Assembly: GCA_026873275.1 (NCBI GenBank)
Contig: JANTUC010000011.1
Span: forward strand, 1,364,001-1,428,000
Direction: 5' to 3'
Length of the DNA: 64,000 nucleotides
Origin: Pseudopithomyces maydicus
Taxonomy: Eukaryota > Ascomycota > Dothideomycetes > Pleosporales > Didymosphaeriaceae
Shown: piece after piece, positions 22,897 to 35,155 of the stretch
How positions within the stretch are numbered: the stretch's first letter is position 1
How the letters are laid out: every line of letters begins with the position of its first letter
Notes under the pieces: generated by a model
Database searches by the model: none
The model's input: only the letters and a program-made list of their open reading frames with translations
What the model was told of the DNA's origin: nothing
Program-made: the position numbers and the translations under genes

Positions 22897-24469
22897 TTAA
22901 GTTTTTGCCAACGATGAATTCCGGTAACACATGGCTTTCTCCCAAATCTGTACTCCAGGTTCGTCGTGTAAGGGGTGAATCCATGGATATCGCTCAAGGG
23001 CCTTCTTTGCATCTTCCCAGTCGGTCAACCCCATTTTTATGGCTTCAGATTTGACTGACGGCGGAAGCCATTCTGCATCGTCATCCTGAACCACCCAAAC
23101 ACCCTCAACCATAAGCAGCCAAAATTTCAATCCATGTTCTTGGTCCAAGGTTTTGCTATCCAGAACATTCCTTAGTCTCCTTGTGATGTTGTCGTACTGT
23201 AACATCCGCTTCCTTCCGTGCTGTAGGAAAAGTGACATCATGAAAAGGGTAAGGCCAACATGGTACGCATCTTCAATGGAAGGCGGTAGGCTCTTATTTT
23301 CATGAAACGGTATTGCAAGAAGGCTGTATAATATCGATACAATGATTTCCTGGTATAGGTAAAGGTCGATCTTTGAAGTTGACGCCAGATCATTGAAAAG
23401 TGTGGATGCACTAATGATATCAATGAGGACTTCCAACAGCGCTGGACTGAGATTAGCATGCTGAACAAGTTTTGAGGACTCTTTGGTATCGAAGGGAACA
23501 TCTAGAATCCTGAATTGGTTTTTGATGTTTGGCATTTTGTCGCGGGTGAATCGAGGTGCACCTTCATGTTCTAGAGTAAACATGATATCGGTCCTATAGC
23601 AAGAGATACGATCAGAGCAGAACGTCGTGTTAGAGCAACCAGACTTACTTGCATGCTTTGAGCAGAACCGGTAAGCAGACTTCTAATGAGTCCAACCCGC
23701 CTCTCAACTCTATCATTCGCACCAAACCATCCATATGCACCCTCGCAGCTTTTTGCTGATTTCGTATTTGCTCCTGGGTTATCAGCGACGTTACGAGGCC
23801 CATGGTAGAATCTGCGAGTGCCTCTTCGCTTTCAAGCCTCTTTCGAACGTGCATCAAGCTGTTGGAAAGATGATACATTGCTGTAGGTGAATCCTCGCCC
23901 TCGCCTAAGAAAAGCTCATTGCATGCTTGCATCAATGCGAGGTTGCAATAAAACGCTAATATTTTGTCAACAAGAGCAGTAAATCTTTGGAAGCATGATT
24001 GTAGTAATTACCTGCTTTGTCTGACATGATAACCCTCATCCACGTGTATTTTGATGTCTCCATTGAGATGCCAAGCGCGACAGGGTAGATTTTGTCGGCG
24101 ATAAACAGTATGACTAGGGGAATTATGAGCAACCATCCATCCCTTACTGACAAGAGAATTCTCCAACTAACAGTTTGATATAACCTCGGCAAAATGAGGA
24201 GTTAATTCTACAGGGAAAGAAAGCCCAGTGAGAACATTGTTGTATATGCTAGCGGGTTGGTAATAATCCAGATTCCGCTGACGATACAACTGATGAGCTC
24301 TACTATCAGGGAGTTGAACCACTGCTGCTTCGATACGCGCGAGGTCCTTTCTCGACCGTCTATGGAACGTCTTTCCAGCATTCTTCCCTATCATCACATG
24401 CCGGCGTAGCTTCTTCTTGGTCAACCTATCGACCTCCCTGCCGTTAACAAAGCAGAATGTTTGCTGCAT
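22897..24469 (-). CDS. Fungal transcription-factor-like protein without a zinc cluster
   Basis: Four exons: 24469-24172, 24113-24012, 23955-23649 and 23593-22897, in total 467 residues. The N-terminus has the hallmark basic segment LRRHVMIGKNAGKTFHRR found at the head of a family of fungal regulators that lack a Zn2Cys6 domain. The rest is the fungal-specific transcription factor region (DUF3468-type): CNLALMQACNELFLGEG, RIRNQQ-type helices (LITQEQIRNQQKAARVHMD) and GLVRMIELRGGLDSL. It ends with KFWLLMVEGVWVVQDDD. All introns are 54-58 nt with regular signals. I start at the ATG 24469, as an upstream extension needs a TTG. DNA binding by this protein is not established by anything visible. 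It is the first of four regulator-type genes in a row. Confidence 0.75.
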
Positions 24470-25093
24470 ACTGGATTCAGAGCCACAGCTTCGGTTCCGT
24501 ACCAAGCCTGTTCGGTTACTGGACGTGGGGATGCATGGTCACTTTCGATGTCACTTTAAAGATGACCCCAAGGAGACAGATTGTACACTAACCGGAATAG
24601 GAAAGGCTGAACGGAGATAAGCTTATAGCCTTGCTCCATTCGTCCGTATGACCGACTCTGACATGTCCAGTGTATATTTCTGAGTCTTTCAATTATCGTC
24701 GTGAGAACTTAGCCAGATAACTCTAACATGTCTTTCGACTAGTCAGAACACGAAGCGACATATGTCGCAGGTGAATTCGCCTGGCCTGGTGCACGATCTT
24801 GGGTTACATGTACGGTCTCACCGAGCGCAAACTGGACAGGGTAGTATTATGAATGGTGACTTCCACTACAACTGTCCATTCGCACTTTACCGAACCAGCA
24901 ACCAGACAATTTAAAGCTCGAAAGCCAACCCCGTATCGCAGTCAATCAAGAATCCCACAAAATGGCGAAGGTAGAATGTTACTCGTATATCTGCAAAACC
25001 ACTTGTCAGCCCCATCCACTCTAATGTCCAGGCATACACCTGTCCTATAGTCAGCCAAATCCAATCACGACCCTACCATCAACCTATCCAGAA
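24470..25093. other. Intergenic
   Basis: Upstream region of the minus-strand regulator at 24469 and 3' region of the next regulator. Nothing else recognised. Confidence 0.5.
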
Positions 25094-27017
25094 TCAGCAC
25101 AGCGCCCTTTCAACACCCCGGGGCCGAGCGTTCAGGTGCCAAACCGACTCAGGTAGCTTGAGATAACTTCCCAACCCGCGAATCGGAATGTTCAAGCTCC
25201 CCTCGTCATCTGGAAAGCCGACGGACTGATTAAAGCACTCTTGGTATACGGACCTCAAAGCACGGCGCACCGCCTGGGCGCACTCCTTCGGGTTCCCGGG
25301 GCTCGCGCCGATGCCGTTGTCCAGGGCGTAGATCTTCATCATGCGGTAGAGCTGCGTGCCGATCCACATGAGCTGGCCGGGGCGGATGCTGCGCGATAAG
25401 CAGTCGCAGTCGTAGCCCGAGTGGTTGTTGAAGAGGGCGATGAGCATGGAGAGGGGATACATGGAGTGCCAGGTTCCGTAGGCGATTACGTGTTTGCGGT
25501 GGGATTGCTCGCTGAGTATGTTTTCTTTTGGGATAGGTGGGTCTTGCATGTTGTGGTAGGCGGGATAGAAGTCTTTTGGTTTGGGATTGGTCAGATCCGT
25601 GATGGTCTGTACGTTGCTTCGATTACCGAGATAGAAGGGAATGGAGTAGCACATGTGGTCGACGACGGATTGGATGGTGTCCTGGGGGTCTTGAGGTCCA
25701 ACATCGGGAGCGAGCCAGTGGTGTGTGTGCATTATGCTCAGTATCTTGTTGATGATGAGTTGGTAGCCTCGGTAGGTGTTGAAAACAGAAGCAATCTGAA
25801 CAGATGGGTATATTTCGCATGTGTCTTGATACATGGGTATAGGGATGTCGGGTGAAATGGAAGATTTCCACTTGTTTGGTAGCCAATGCTTTGGAACCTC
25901 CTCGATCCATTGAGAAGTCTTCCTATGAAAGTCCAATATTTCGTTGTGTAAGTCGGAAATGTCATCTTCATGTATACATGGCTTTTCTGAACAATATGGA
26001 TGTTCTCGCGAGATCTGTTCAAAGCGATACTGGATATTCGCAACCGAGATGCCAATCCAGCAGAGACTCATTGCCGGATTAGTAGGTAGTGTGTAAGGCA
26101 GTGAATTGAACCATGGTATCAAATCTTTGTCGACCTTAAAAGGGGTTAGCGTGGGCGGTTTGACATGTATAGCGAAAAGCTATTTTACGGCTAACGTGGC
26201 GTAAAATCTGAGCAAAGTGTACAGCCGAGACTGCAGAAAGTTAAAAGAGGGTGATCAATACGTACAGGCTGACATTCGCGAATCGATAGCGATACCTCAA
26301 TGTTAAGAACATTGAGCAACAACTTCCTCAATGCGACAGTGGAGAAACTCTCTATGGGTAGAGTTCGAATGAGAGCCAGGGCCCCATTGTAATGCATCCT
26401 AGATGCAGGTCGTAAACCGAAGACAGCGGCTATATTCTCATGGAATTGTAGAAGCAGGATCGTCATCAAAACCTCCGGACCATCGATAGTATCACCTGAC
26501 CCCAGACGCTCGCGAAGCCCTCTAACCGCCCGATTAAACGCAGGGTTCCGCGCATTCGGTCCATCCCTGTGTAAGCGCCAAACATTAAACAGGATCCCTC
26601 CAACTGCCGTAGCCGCATCTGCCACTGGGGAAGTTGCCGAACACCTCGATATTGTTGGCGCCACGGTCTCCCAAAGCCCCCGGCTGGAAACATCATCTCT
26701 CCCCGCGGTCGCAAAATTCAAGATAAAGAAATTGAAAGCCTTAGTCTCGAAGTTTTCCCCCACGCCCTGCTGCAAGAGAGCCACTGCCGGTACAGGAAGC
26801 TCCCACTCCCACGGGACGGGCCACCGCCGGCGCCGACACGATGGGTCACTAGTGCCGTCTCGTCCTTGAATCTGATCTTAATTGGCTTCTCTGAGTCGTA
26901 TCCCGGGCAGACATATCCGCTTCTGGTACATCGTTTGCACGCGGGTTCCAGTTCGTCGCATTTGATACGGCGCTTTTTGCACATCTTGCAGCCCCATGAC
27001 CGGCCAAGGTTCACCAT
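25094..27017 (-). CDS. Zn2Cys6 transcription factor, one doubtful join
   Basis: The start at 27017 gives MVNLGRSWGCKMCKKRR and a complete Zn2Cys6 cluster (C-x2-C-x6-C-x5-C-x2-C-x6-C) within residues 10-33, ending CPGYDSEKP. The middle region (26799-26266) holds ETKAFNFFILNFATAG and VAALRK-type helices of the fungal_trans_2 domain. After an intron starting GTACGT at 26265 the last exon (26134-25094) continues with DKDLIPWFNSLPYTL to the end. A 12-nt micro-exon inside that intron (ILRH) is possible. Between the zinc cluster and the middle the frame changes near 26800-26850: either a 50-nt intron with a weak GTGACC donor or one missing base. The total is about 580 residues. The target genes are unknown; the neighbours do not reveal a pathway. 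Confidence 0.72.
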
Positions 27018-28086
27018 GTTGAGTAGTACAGAAATAACGAGACTGTGGAAGACGTAAGCCAGGAGTAGATTCTTTTTTGCGAATTATTAAGGAAAGGGCT
27101 TGTAGTGGTGGAGATGACGATGAGGCTGAGACTGATGCACCTCGCAAAAAGGTTGCCGTTTTGGGATTAGTGTAGCTGCACTTGGGGCCAAAAATGGGAA
27201 TTGGATCTAACGGGCTTCATTGCTCGGCAACATAATGCACGTATATGCCCCGGATGGACGAAACATGCTCAGTGGGGGCTGATGTATACCGGAGAGTTTG
27301 TTGCTTCATAGTCATACAATTTACATGTAACGAGTAGCTTCGAATGGAAAAAGATTCTAGAAATGTTGAAAGCCGATGGGCGCGCGTTCCTACCTATCAG
27401 AACATGATGAATAACAGCAAAACCCTTCTCGAGTCTGATCAAAAATTAGCAGCGAGGTAAAGAGGTAGAGGTATTCGGGATGTTATCGGAGAGATTTTGC
27501 TCAGTACTTTGATGGGTAAAAGACAAACTCAATCGGGAACTGCTATAGACATGAGCGAGTTCCAGTTATGGTGAACGTCACGAAAATACCACCCTATACA
27601 TCAGAGCTGACCCCTTGGCGTAACAATTGTTGACGGTACACTGGTGCTTCTCTGATAATCCGACCAGGGTGCAGCTTGCCGTAGCTCTTGGCAGTTCCTC
27701 TGGTTCACAGGCGATGACATATCATTGGCCGGACCAGCACGTGACTGAGAGATACAGTACATCCCAGCTCGGTTCGACCGGCCGCCAAGCAGAAGTGAGC
27801 CTGACGCAAATGCTTGATCACATACGTTTATAGTGCTGAATCAGTCAGCTCATACATAGATTTATAAAGACAGAGGACATCATACTTCATTGCTCTCGCA
27901 CGAAATAATACGGACAAAGGGACAGACATACACGTCAGGCTTGACACTAGATGCGTGAAGCTTGAGCAAGGCCACTTTTTCTTCCGCTTACAAAATATTG
28001 GAGTATCTGCCGTAACGCCTCGCTAATTTATTCATAGTAGATACGACTCTACACACCACGAGAAAATACCGGCCAAGCGAATGCCC
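27018..28086. other. Intergenic
   Basis: About 1.1 kb ahead of the regulator at 27017 and behind the one at 28087. No gene, RNA or repeat recognised. Confidence 0.5.
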
Positions 28087-30480
28087 TTATCGCCAGTTTA
28101 CATGGTGGTTGTTTGTGTCTTGAGCCTGTCCGCCCGCATCTGCTCCTGGCGAGTGTAACTGCTGTTGCTGCACTGGTATCCCTGGCCCATACACAAGAGC
28201 TTGCCTCAATCTTCCTTCACTGGGCTGCGGCATATCTGGCATCGGCTGCGGTGAAGGTGTCTGCCAATCTTGCATCCCGTTTGGAGAGTGCGAAGCGTAT
28301 GGGCTACTCTGAGAGTTATACGAATTTGGCGAGAAAGGACTGGGCTGCTGGGGATAGATTGTGGGTGGCGTTGTTGGTAAACCATGGGATAGTGGCGAAG
28401 ACCCTGACATGCTCGACCAAGGTTGGTTGAAGTATTGTGGCTGCATAGACAGCGTTGGAGGCGATGTGTGTGGCGAAGTTGCTGCACGGTTATATAGCTG
28501 TGTCAGAAGCGCCTGTGACTCACGCTGGAAGCGTTCTCGCCAATGAGTGAATCCAAATCTCAGGCCAAAGCGAGAGAGGATATCAGTGAAGTCATTGATG
28601 GTGTTGATAGCACGAGTGACCGGGTCTTGGGGTACGCTCTGTCCGTCTGGTAAGAGAGGTGCCGGAAACGGTGGTACCGATACTGGAGCTGGTGGCGCTA
28701 GAGGATCTTCCGACACGTTTTGAGGGGCTGCTGAGGCGGGGGGAACTGGAGGTATCGGATTCAAGATAGCGTCCATGTTTCGTGATAGTACATCAACGAA
28801 CTGACGGCCTGTCATGTACGCCCGCATAGCGTCATAGAAGGTGACTGGTGGTTTTGTTGTGTGAGAACTCTTATTGAGCTGTGCCAATAGATTGATCGCA
28901 TATGCGATGCAATGTTCGAAAATCAACCTCTGGGCATACTCCTGAATGCGGGGCACACGAGAACTGGGTGACAAAATATAGACGTAGCTGTAGAGAAGCT
29001 CGAGCTCAAAGAATGATCGGAGTGCTGGAAGGGTGCTCTGGCTCATGGATAGAAACCAATCCGTCATGCGGTTGTACATTTTCCATATGTACGGATAAGG
29101 GTCGTGCCACGGTTCGCGGCCTGACTGGAACAAGTCCATGTACCACTCAGACTGTATCTGGCGGATTCTGAACAGGTCGAGTGCAGAATCGAAAGCCTGC
29201 AAAAACACATGGCTCTGAGGAGATGAATGTTTGGGTGATGAAGGAGAACTGTGAAATGGAAGGTGCACGTGGGCTGATTCGTCCGAGAAAGAGAAGGCGC
29301 GAGTCTGTACCAACGCAGTCGACCTGGCAGCGTCAGCAACTATCCCATCACCACCACCGACGAAACCCATCGCGCCAACATACCTGTCCAGTGAATACAC
29401 ACACCAATACACCCTTCGTCGGATTTCCAGCTTCGAGCGCGCAACAGACTTGCTCTTGGACGGGTCTTGGTGAATGCCAAGGTCGACCATGGCTCTGGAC
29501 GCTGCTCCTATCAAAGTCCAGCTGTCAAAATGGTGTGGGTCCATTGTGGCATATATTACGAGCAGCACTAAGGCCTGTATGCTGCTGATGAAACCAGGAT
29601 GGAGGACCTTCTCTGCCTGCTCTAAAGCGGCGTTGACATGTCCTACAGCGTCCGAGTACAGCGTGTCACCGCGTTGCTCAGACTGGGTCAGACATGCAAT
29701 AGCAAGCACCATCCTCACAACCCAAATATCGAACGGCTTGGCTACACCTTCCAGATGGTACACAGCATCTACACAGGCATAGAGGGTTGCTTCCTCAAAA
29801 ATGGGTAGCAGGGTGAATATGTTGTTAACATAATGCTGGATCAACGGCGTCGCTGCATACCGTGGAGGAAGCTTCTTGGTGAGACCCGCAGGCATCGGCT
29901 CTTTCGAACTCGCCGATAGTATCAAGCGAGCATATGACATCTCGGTGGAGAAGCCATAAAAGTCTCTCGCCGTGGCGTTTACAGCCCTGACAAATGTCAA
30001 TACAAGCACGATGCGCTTTGATGGGGTTGCAACTCACAGCAGGCCAAAATCCGACACCAACTCATCTATGCTGGAGGCCTCTTTTCTCTGTGCTGCGCGG
30101 TTCGAGCTGCCAGCTTTAACCGTCTCTATGGATGATCGACGTGGGCTTGCCACATCAGTATCGAGCATGATCAGTGAGGATTTTCGCCGCGCTTTCTTCG
30201 CCTCGACTATCTTCTTCTCCAGCCTTTCGACTTTGGCTTCAAGAGTGGCGACATAACTCCTTTCTTTACCGCGGGCGAACTGGTCATTCGTGCTCGAACA
30301 CTCGGAGGCGCGATTGGACTTTTCGCATGCGGTGCACGCTGGCAACTTCCCGTCGCACTTGATTTTGGCGGATCTGCATCGTTGGCAGGCAGCCACGGGC
30401 CTGCTCACGCGGAGCAGTGGTGTTTCCAGCACCATGAGGTCGTTCCCAGCGAGGGGATGGATTTCAAGATCTGGAATCAT
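28087..30480 (-). CDS. Zn2Cys6 transcription factor with fungal_trans domain
   Basis: Three exons, 30480-30038, 29986-29384 and 29323-28087, give 760 residues. The zinc cluster CQRCRSAKIKCDGKLPAC and its last two cysteines lie at about residues 32-62, followed by a short coiled coil (LEAKVERLEKKIVEAKK), the usual dimerisation helix. The fungal_trans core follows: LPIFEEATLYACVDAVYH, GAASRAMVDLGIHQDPS, RRRVYWCVYSLDRSTALV. The second intron (60 nt, GTATGT donor, TGCTGAC branch, CCAG acceptor) is a multiple of three and has no stop, so an unspliced reading looks open; removing it restores the continuous YSLDRSTALVQTRAFSF segment. The C-terminal 170 residues are Pro/Ser/Gln-rich, as in activation domains. 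It is divergently placed to the regulator at 31502. Confidence 0.85.
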
Positions 30481-31501
30481 GACGAAGATTAATCAAAGTT
30501 CACGTGGGGGCCCGATTGGGAAATTGATAGAACGGAGCCGACACGGGTGAACAAAGTTTGGTCGGAACCAGACAAGAGCTCACGCAGAGGCGGACATGAG
30601 CACAGGATAAAAAGAGTTGGAGAACACGAGGGAGAGCCGGCTGCGCGAGCAGGGCTGAGAACGAGGTGTCGAGCAGGACCAAATGGACTTACCGAGACGG
30701 TGGAAGACACAATATGGGCCTAGTGTGGCAGGGCCAGCTCTAAGTGGACCATGGGAGGGTTTGCAGCACAAGGCGACAGGGTCGTTCAGCTCGTGCGTCG
30801 CTCTATTGTGGCGCCGACGTGGTGTTGAGGGGGGACAGGGCCTGCAGTTCTGCGCGAGGCGCAGCAGGAGCCCAGAGCGCGCACTGCCTCAGTTCTGATT
30901 GACGACGGGAGCGGCCACACCGGCTGCGGGAGGAATGGCGCCCAGCGATCAGTATGGATGCCCCGCACGAGGCAGCGCAAAGCAGTGTCGGCCTCAGCAA
31001 GGTAGGGATGGAAGCCAGCGGTGAAGGAGAGGCCGCTGCGCCCTGACGTCTGCTGGAAGAAGAAACATGCAGCCTATCAGGGGGCGATCCCACGCCGCCC
31101 AACTGAATGCAGCCAGCGTGTTTGCCCGCAGCCGCGGTCCGCCAGGCGCCTGGCCAAGCGGGATCACTGTCACGGGCGCTTTCGCGTTAGCAAGTGGGCG
31201 AGGCGCATCCCATGGGCCGGTAATTATTTGACGCGCGCGGACTACACCTGTCACTGCAAGTACATACAACCGTGGGTCGACTGCTCTCACGCCGCAGTTG
31301 CCCACACCCTCTGCACCTGCGCTTGGCTGTGCCACGAAACAACAAGGTCGGTGCCCCGCCGGAACTTCTGCTCTCCTCCACACCTCCCGCACCGAGCGCT
31401 GCTGCCATTGACCCTGTAATGGACGTGCGCGCAGTCGATACATCCGCCGACGCATCCCCACGCCCGACTTCTCCTGGAGTGCGCGCACGATCCTGCCCGC
31501 G
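30481..31501. promoter_or_regulatory. GC-rich 1-kb divergent promoter of two Zn2Cys6 genes
   Basis: The two start codons face apart over 1,021 bases. The spacer is much richer in G+C than the other spacers of the accessory block and contains no gene I can support; long open frames on both strands are a consequence of its base composition. CGG/CCG triplets, the half-sites bound by Zn2Cys6 proteins, are frequent, but this is also expected from composition. Confidence 0.45.
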
Positions 31502-34124
31502 ATGACCATGGACGTGAGCACCCAGAACAGCAGCCAGCAGAATGGCGTCGTGCAGTCAAAGGAGGAGGGAGCGAACGGCGCGCCCAGCCGCATTGCCCAC
31601 ACCCTCACGGCTTGCTGCCGATGCCGCACGGTAAGGGCCACCTTCGCGGCAGCAATACGCAGTCTGGCCGTGTACTGAGACCTTCACAGCGCAAGACTCG
31701 ATGCGACCCCGGCCTGCCCCGCTGCGGGCCCTGCGAGCGGACCAATTCACACTGCGAGTACTACGACCCCGCGAAAGGCACAAAGATCCCCCGCAATTAC
31801 GTAGTGCATCTGCAGCACAAGGTGCGAGACCTGGAAAAACAGCTTGCCGATCTGGAGAAAGACGATGGTGAACCAGATGCGGAGGAGGTGATGCGCGGCG
31901 CAGCCGCCGTGAAGGTGCAGGACACGGACGAATCCAAGTTTCTTGGGCCCTCAAGCGGCATCACCATCACACGTCTGGTAATGCAGCTGGCGAAGCAATT
32001 CACAGACTCGAAGAGCATATCGGAAATCGTGCCTGATGCTCGGGCGAAGACAATCAAGGCGACTTTCGACCAAGAAGATGCTCGACCAACATCTAAGGTG
32101 TATCCGCTCGTGAGTGATGTGGCCGCTGAAGAGCTGCCTGAGAGGGGATTGACGAATCTCCTCGTTGAATTGTTCTATTGCAAAGGTACAGACCCAAAAC
32201 TGAAGTCTACGAGGCACCATTAACAGTCGTAGTACATGCCATGTATCCAATCTTCCATGAACCGACCTTCACCCAGGATGTCGAGGACGTGTACAATGGA
32301 TCGTCTGATCCCTATCAGAATTTCTGTCTTCGCATGGTGATTGCCATTAGTCTCCAAAGAGGAGATACTCAATATGCTGGTCTTGCCGACAGCTATTATC
32401 TCGCGGCACTCAAATATTTCGAGCAGGCGATCAAGCCTATGAACCTCAAAACGCTACAATGTTTTACATTAATTGCTGGCTACTCGCTGCTGACACCGAC
32501 GAGGACCGCGGTTTATTATATTGTCGGTCTTGGTGTCAGACTTTGCCAAGCTCTAGGGTTACACGAAGAAAAGACTATTACCATGGGCCCTGGCGGTAGG
32601 CCTGCGGATCCTCTCGAGGTCGACATGCGCAGACGGATATTTTGGAGTATTCTGACCATGGACTATGGGCTCTCCCACAGCCTTGGCCGTCCCGCCCATT
32701 TTGCTACCAGGCGCGAACATATCGACGTAAACTTTTTTGAGCTTGTCGATGATCCGTTCATCACAAAGGAATGCATTCGACCGGCACCACAGCCGTCCCT
32801 TAAAAAATGGATAGCTATTCATTTTTACAAAATGCGACTCTTGCAGCTCGAAATGCGAAGAAAACTATACCTCAAAAAGCGTCCAGAGCCTAAAGATGAC
32901 CAAGATCCCTGGTTCACTGAAATGCAGACCAAGATGGAGGCATGGAGAGACACGAGTCCGGAGATGGACGCTGGTTCAGGACTTAACAAAGTCTGGTAAG
33001 CACTGACTTCACTACAATATGGACCCCAAACTTATTGTCTCAGGTTCATCGGAAGATACAATACCATGGTCTGTTTACTATATCGACCATGCCCTCAAAT
33101 ACCCCGTCCTTCCGCACGTGCTGCTGTACTGTGCTTTGAGGCCTGCGAATTCAACATCTACATGACGCAAAAGCAGATACAAACCCAAAGTGTAGATATC
33201 ACGTGGATATTTACTCAAGCAATATTTATGGTGGTGAATGTCATGCTGTGGAGTCTGTCGTACTCTGAGGTTCGCCGCAATCATAGCCGAGAAGAGGTTG
33301 AAGGACATTTAAGAGTCGCGATGGAGTCAATTGAACTGGCGTCAAAGCGTTGGCCTGGTGTTGCATCTGCTCTTGGGCTTTATCAGAATCTTATCGGCGC
33401 ATGTATGCGCATATACGACAAAGACGGCGATATCCCTATAGCAGCCGGGTCACCATCTGACAGTGCCTCGGTTGTCTCATCGAGCATCGTAGAGGGTATC
33501 AACAGATCCAGAACAACAAGCCCGGCGTCTGCATCGACCGCATCAGTGAGAACGCCCTCCGAAATTGCTTCATCTCCGTTTAGTTATTTACCTACGACCC
33601 AGAGCCAGAACCCCAATGTTTTCAGTCTCAATACCACTCACACAAATATGGCGTCACCATCTTCGAGCGTTCGACCCAATTCAAGTCATACATCTCCTCA
33701 GCAAATACACACTCAGCCTTATCTAAATACACAAGCGAAGACGTCTATCGACAACAATGTACCCATTTTCAATTACCCACCAACCACCCAATTCACCGCA
33801 CTTCCGACAACATTCGCGGAACTTCCTCATTGGAATCCAACTTTCACAATGGCGCCTCAGGAGACTTATGGGTATCATAACGGTATACCACAGGCTACAT
33901 CACCGATTTATAACGAAAGCTATGCAGCAAATCAAGGATACCCGATGACTGACTACCTATATCCGCAATGGAGCCAAGAAAGTGTCGGCAGAGGCAATGG
34001 TTTGAATCAAGAGCAGCAGATGCAATTGATGCAGGATTTCCAGGCCAACGAAACCGGCAAAATCGAGCAGATGATCCAACAAAGTCACCAGCTTTTCCGA
34101 CCATATACGCAAGCGCCGTACTGA
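31502..34124 (+). CDS. Zn2Cys6 transcription factor with fungal_trans domain
   Basis: Four exons, 31502-31630, 31690-32185, 32227-32995 and 33044-34124, give 824 residues. The zinc cluster is split by the first intron: CCRCRT in exon 1 and RKTRCDPGLPRCGPC in exon 2, with spacing C-x2-C-x6-C-x6-C-x2-C-x6-C at residues 38-65. A coiled-coil linker (LQHKVRDLEKQLADLEK) follows. The regulatory region contains SKFLGPSSGITITRLVMQLA, a segment I know from a conserved subgroup of ascomycete regulators. It continues with PIFHEPTFTQDVEDVY, GLGVRLCQALGLHEE and RRRIFWSILTMDYGLS of the fungal_trans domain. The last 200 residues are Ser/Thr/Gln/Asn-rich. The second intron is unusually short (41 nt). I do not assign a named orthologue; PUT3/PrnA- or PPR1/UaY-like regulators are possibilities I could not settle. 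Confidence 0.83.
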
Positions 34125-35155
34125 GAACGTTTGGTCCTTGACACGGTTTAGATGTACACCGGTGTTGAATCGGCCAGATGCATTTCAGAGAGAAAAAATC
34201 ATATCCGGGACATTTGGTGGAAGGTTTTGTGAGGTGCTTTTAGCCTATCGACGGCTTCATGATTCGCAGTGGCCAAGACCCGCTTGTAGCGTTACGCTCC
34301 GCGGAAGGACAACTTCCTCACACCACTAATGCACGCAAGCCGATCATGACGAAAAACAAATGCTTGTCTATACAAAGCACCTGCTGACGGGACGATCAAT
34401 TCGCTGCGAGCAACACTACCCAGTCGATACCTGTCTGCACAACAAACGCCTCGAACGTCACAGTCTCATCAGCGCCTTCTTAGCTATCAATGAGCACCCA
34501 CGGATGCTTCTATCCATTACAAACAGCCCAATTATGACCCTGTTCCCTGCGCGGTATTCTCATACTACTTAACCGCACTAAAGCAACGCAATTACGCCCG
34601 TTAACCAGAAGCCTTTTAAGTTATATTTTCGATTCCTTTGATCCGAGCGATTGCGCCCTATTGTTGTATGAAGAAGACGAGATACGATGAACGCAGAAAG
34701 AAACGACCAGGCCACGATCCGCCGCTATACGAGGAAAGAGATGTTGGAAGGATGAACCAGCGGGCCTGGAAATGTACGTATGTCTGACTTGGTCAGTAAT
34801 TAAAATTATGATGTATATGTTGTCGGTGCCTCATGATACTACGTGAATATAATGCTGTTCAAAGAGGTAATCAGTCAACGGCGAAATGACATTTCCGCCA
34901 TATTGCATCTATCTAGACATTATGATGTCGAGATGCGAATGTGTATGTACGCTCCAGCTCCGTGAAACCAGAGCTTCCGCATGAAAAACTAAACAACCAA
35001 GATACACCGATTCTGAAGCCTCGCCGGACGCAGAATTCCCCTTCGATGCTGGACCGTGCTGCCCAGCACCCAGTACCATTACCGTGAACAAAACCAAACA
35101 TAGACCCTTCATCACCCTATCCATTAAAAAACCCACACATGATAACTCCATCATC
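34125..35155. other. Convergent intergenic region
   Basis: 3' regions of the regulator (plus) and of the next gene (minus). AT-rich in its middle; no gene or repeat recognised. Confidence 0.5.

Noticed and set aside
30481..31501. Several long overlapping open frames in the GC-rich spacer
   Set aside because: They occur on both strands in several frames at once, have no domain or start context and are expected from high G+C content.
21698..34124. A secondary-metabolite gene cluster
   Set aside because: There is an SDR and four regulators but no polyketide synthase, peptide synthetase, terpene synthase, P450 or transporter.
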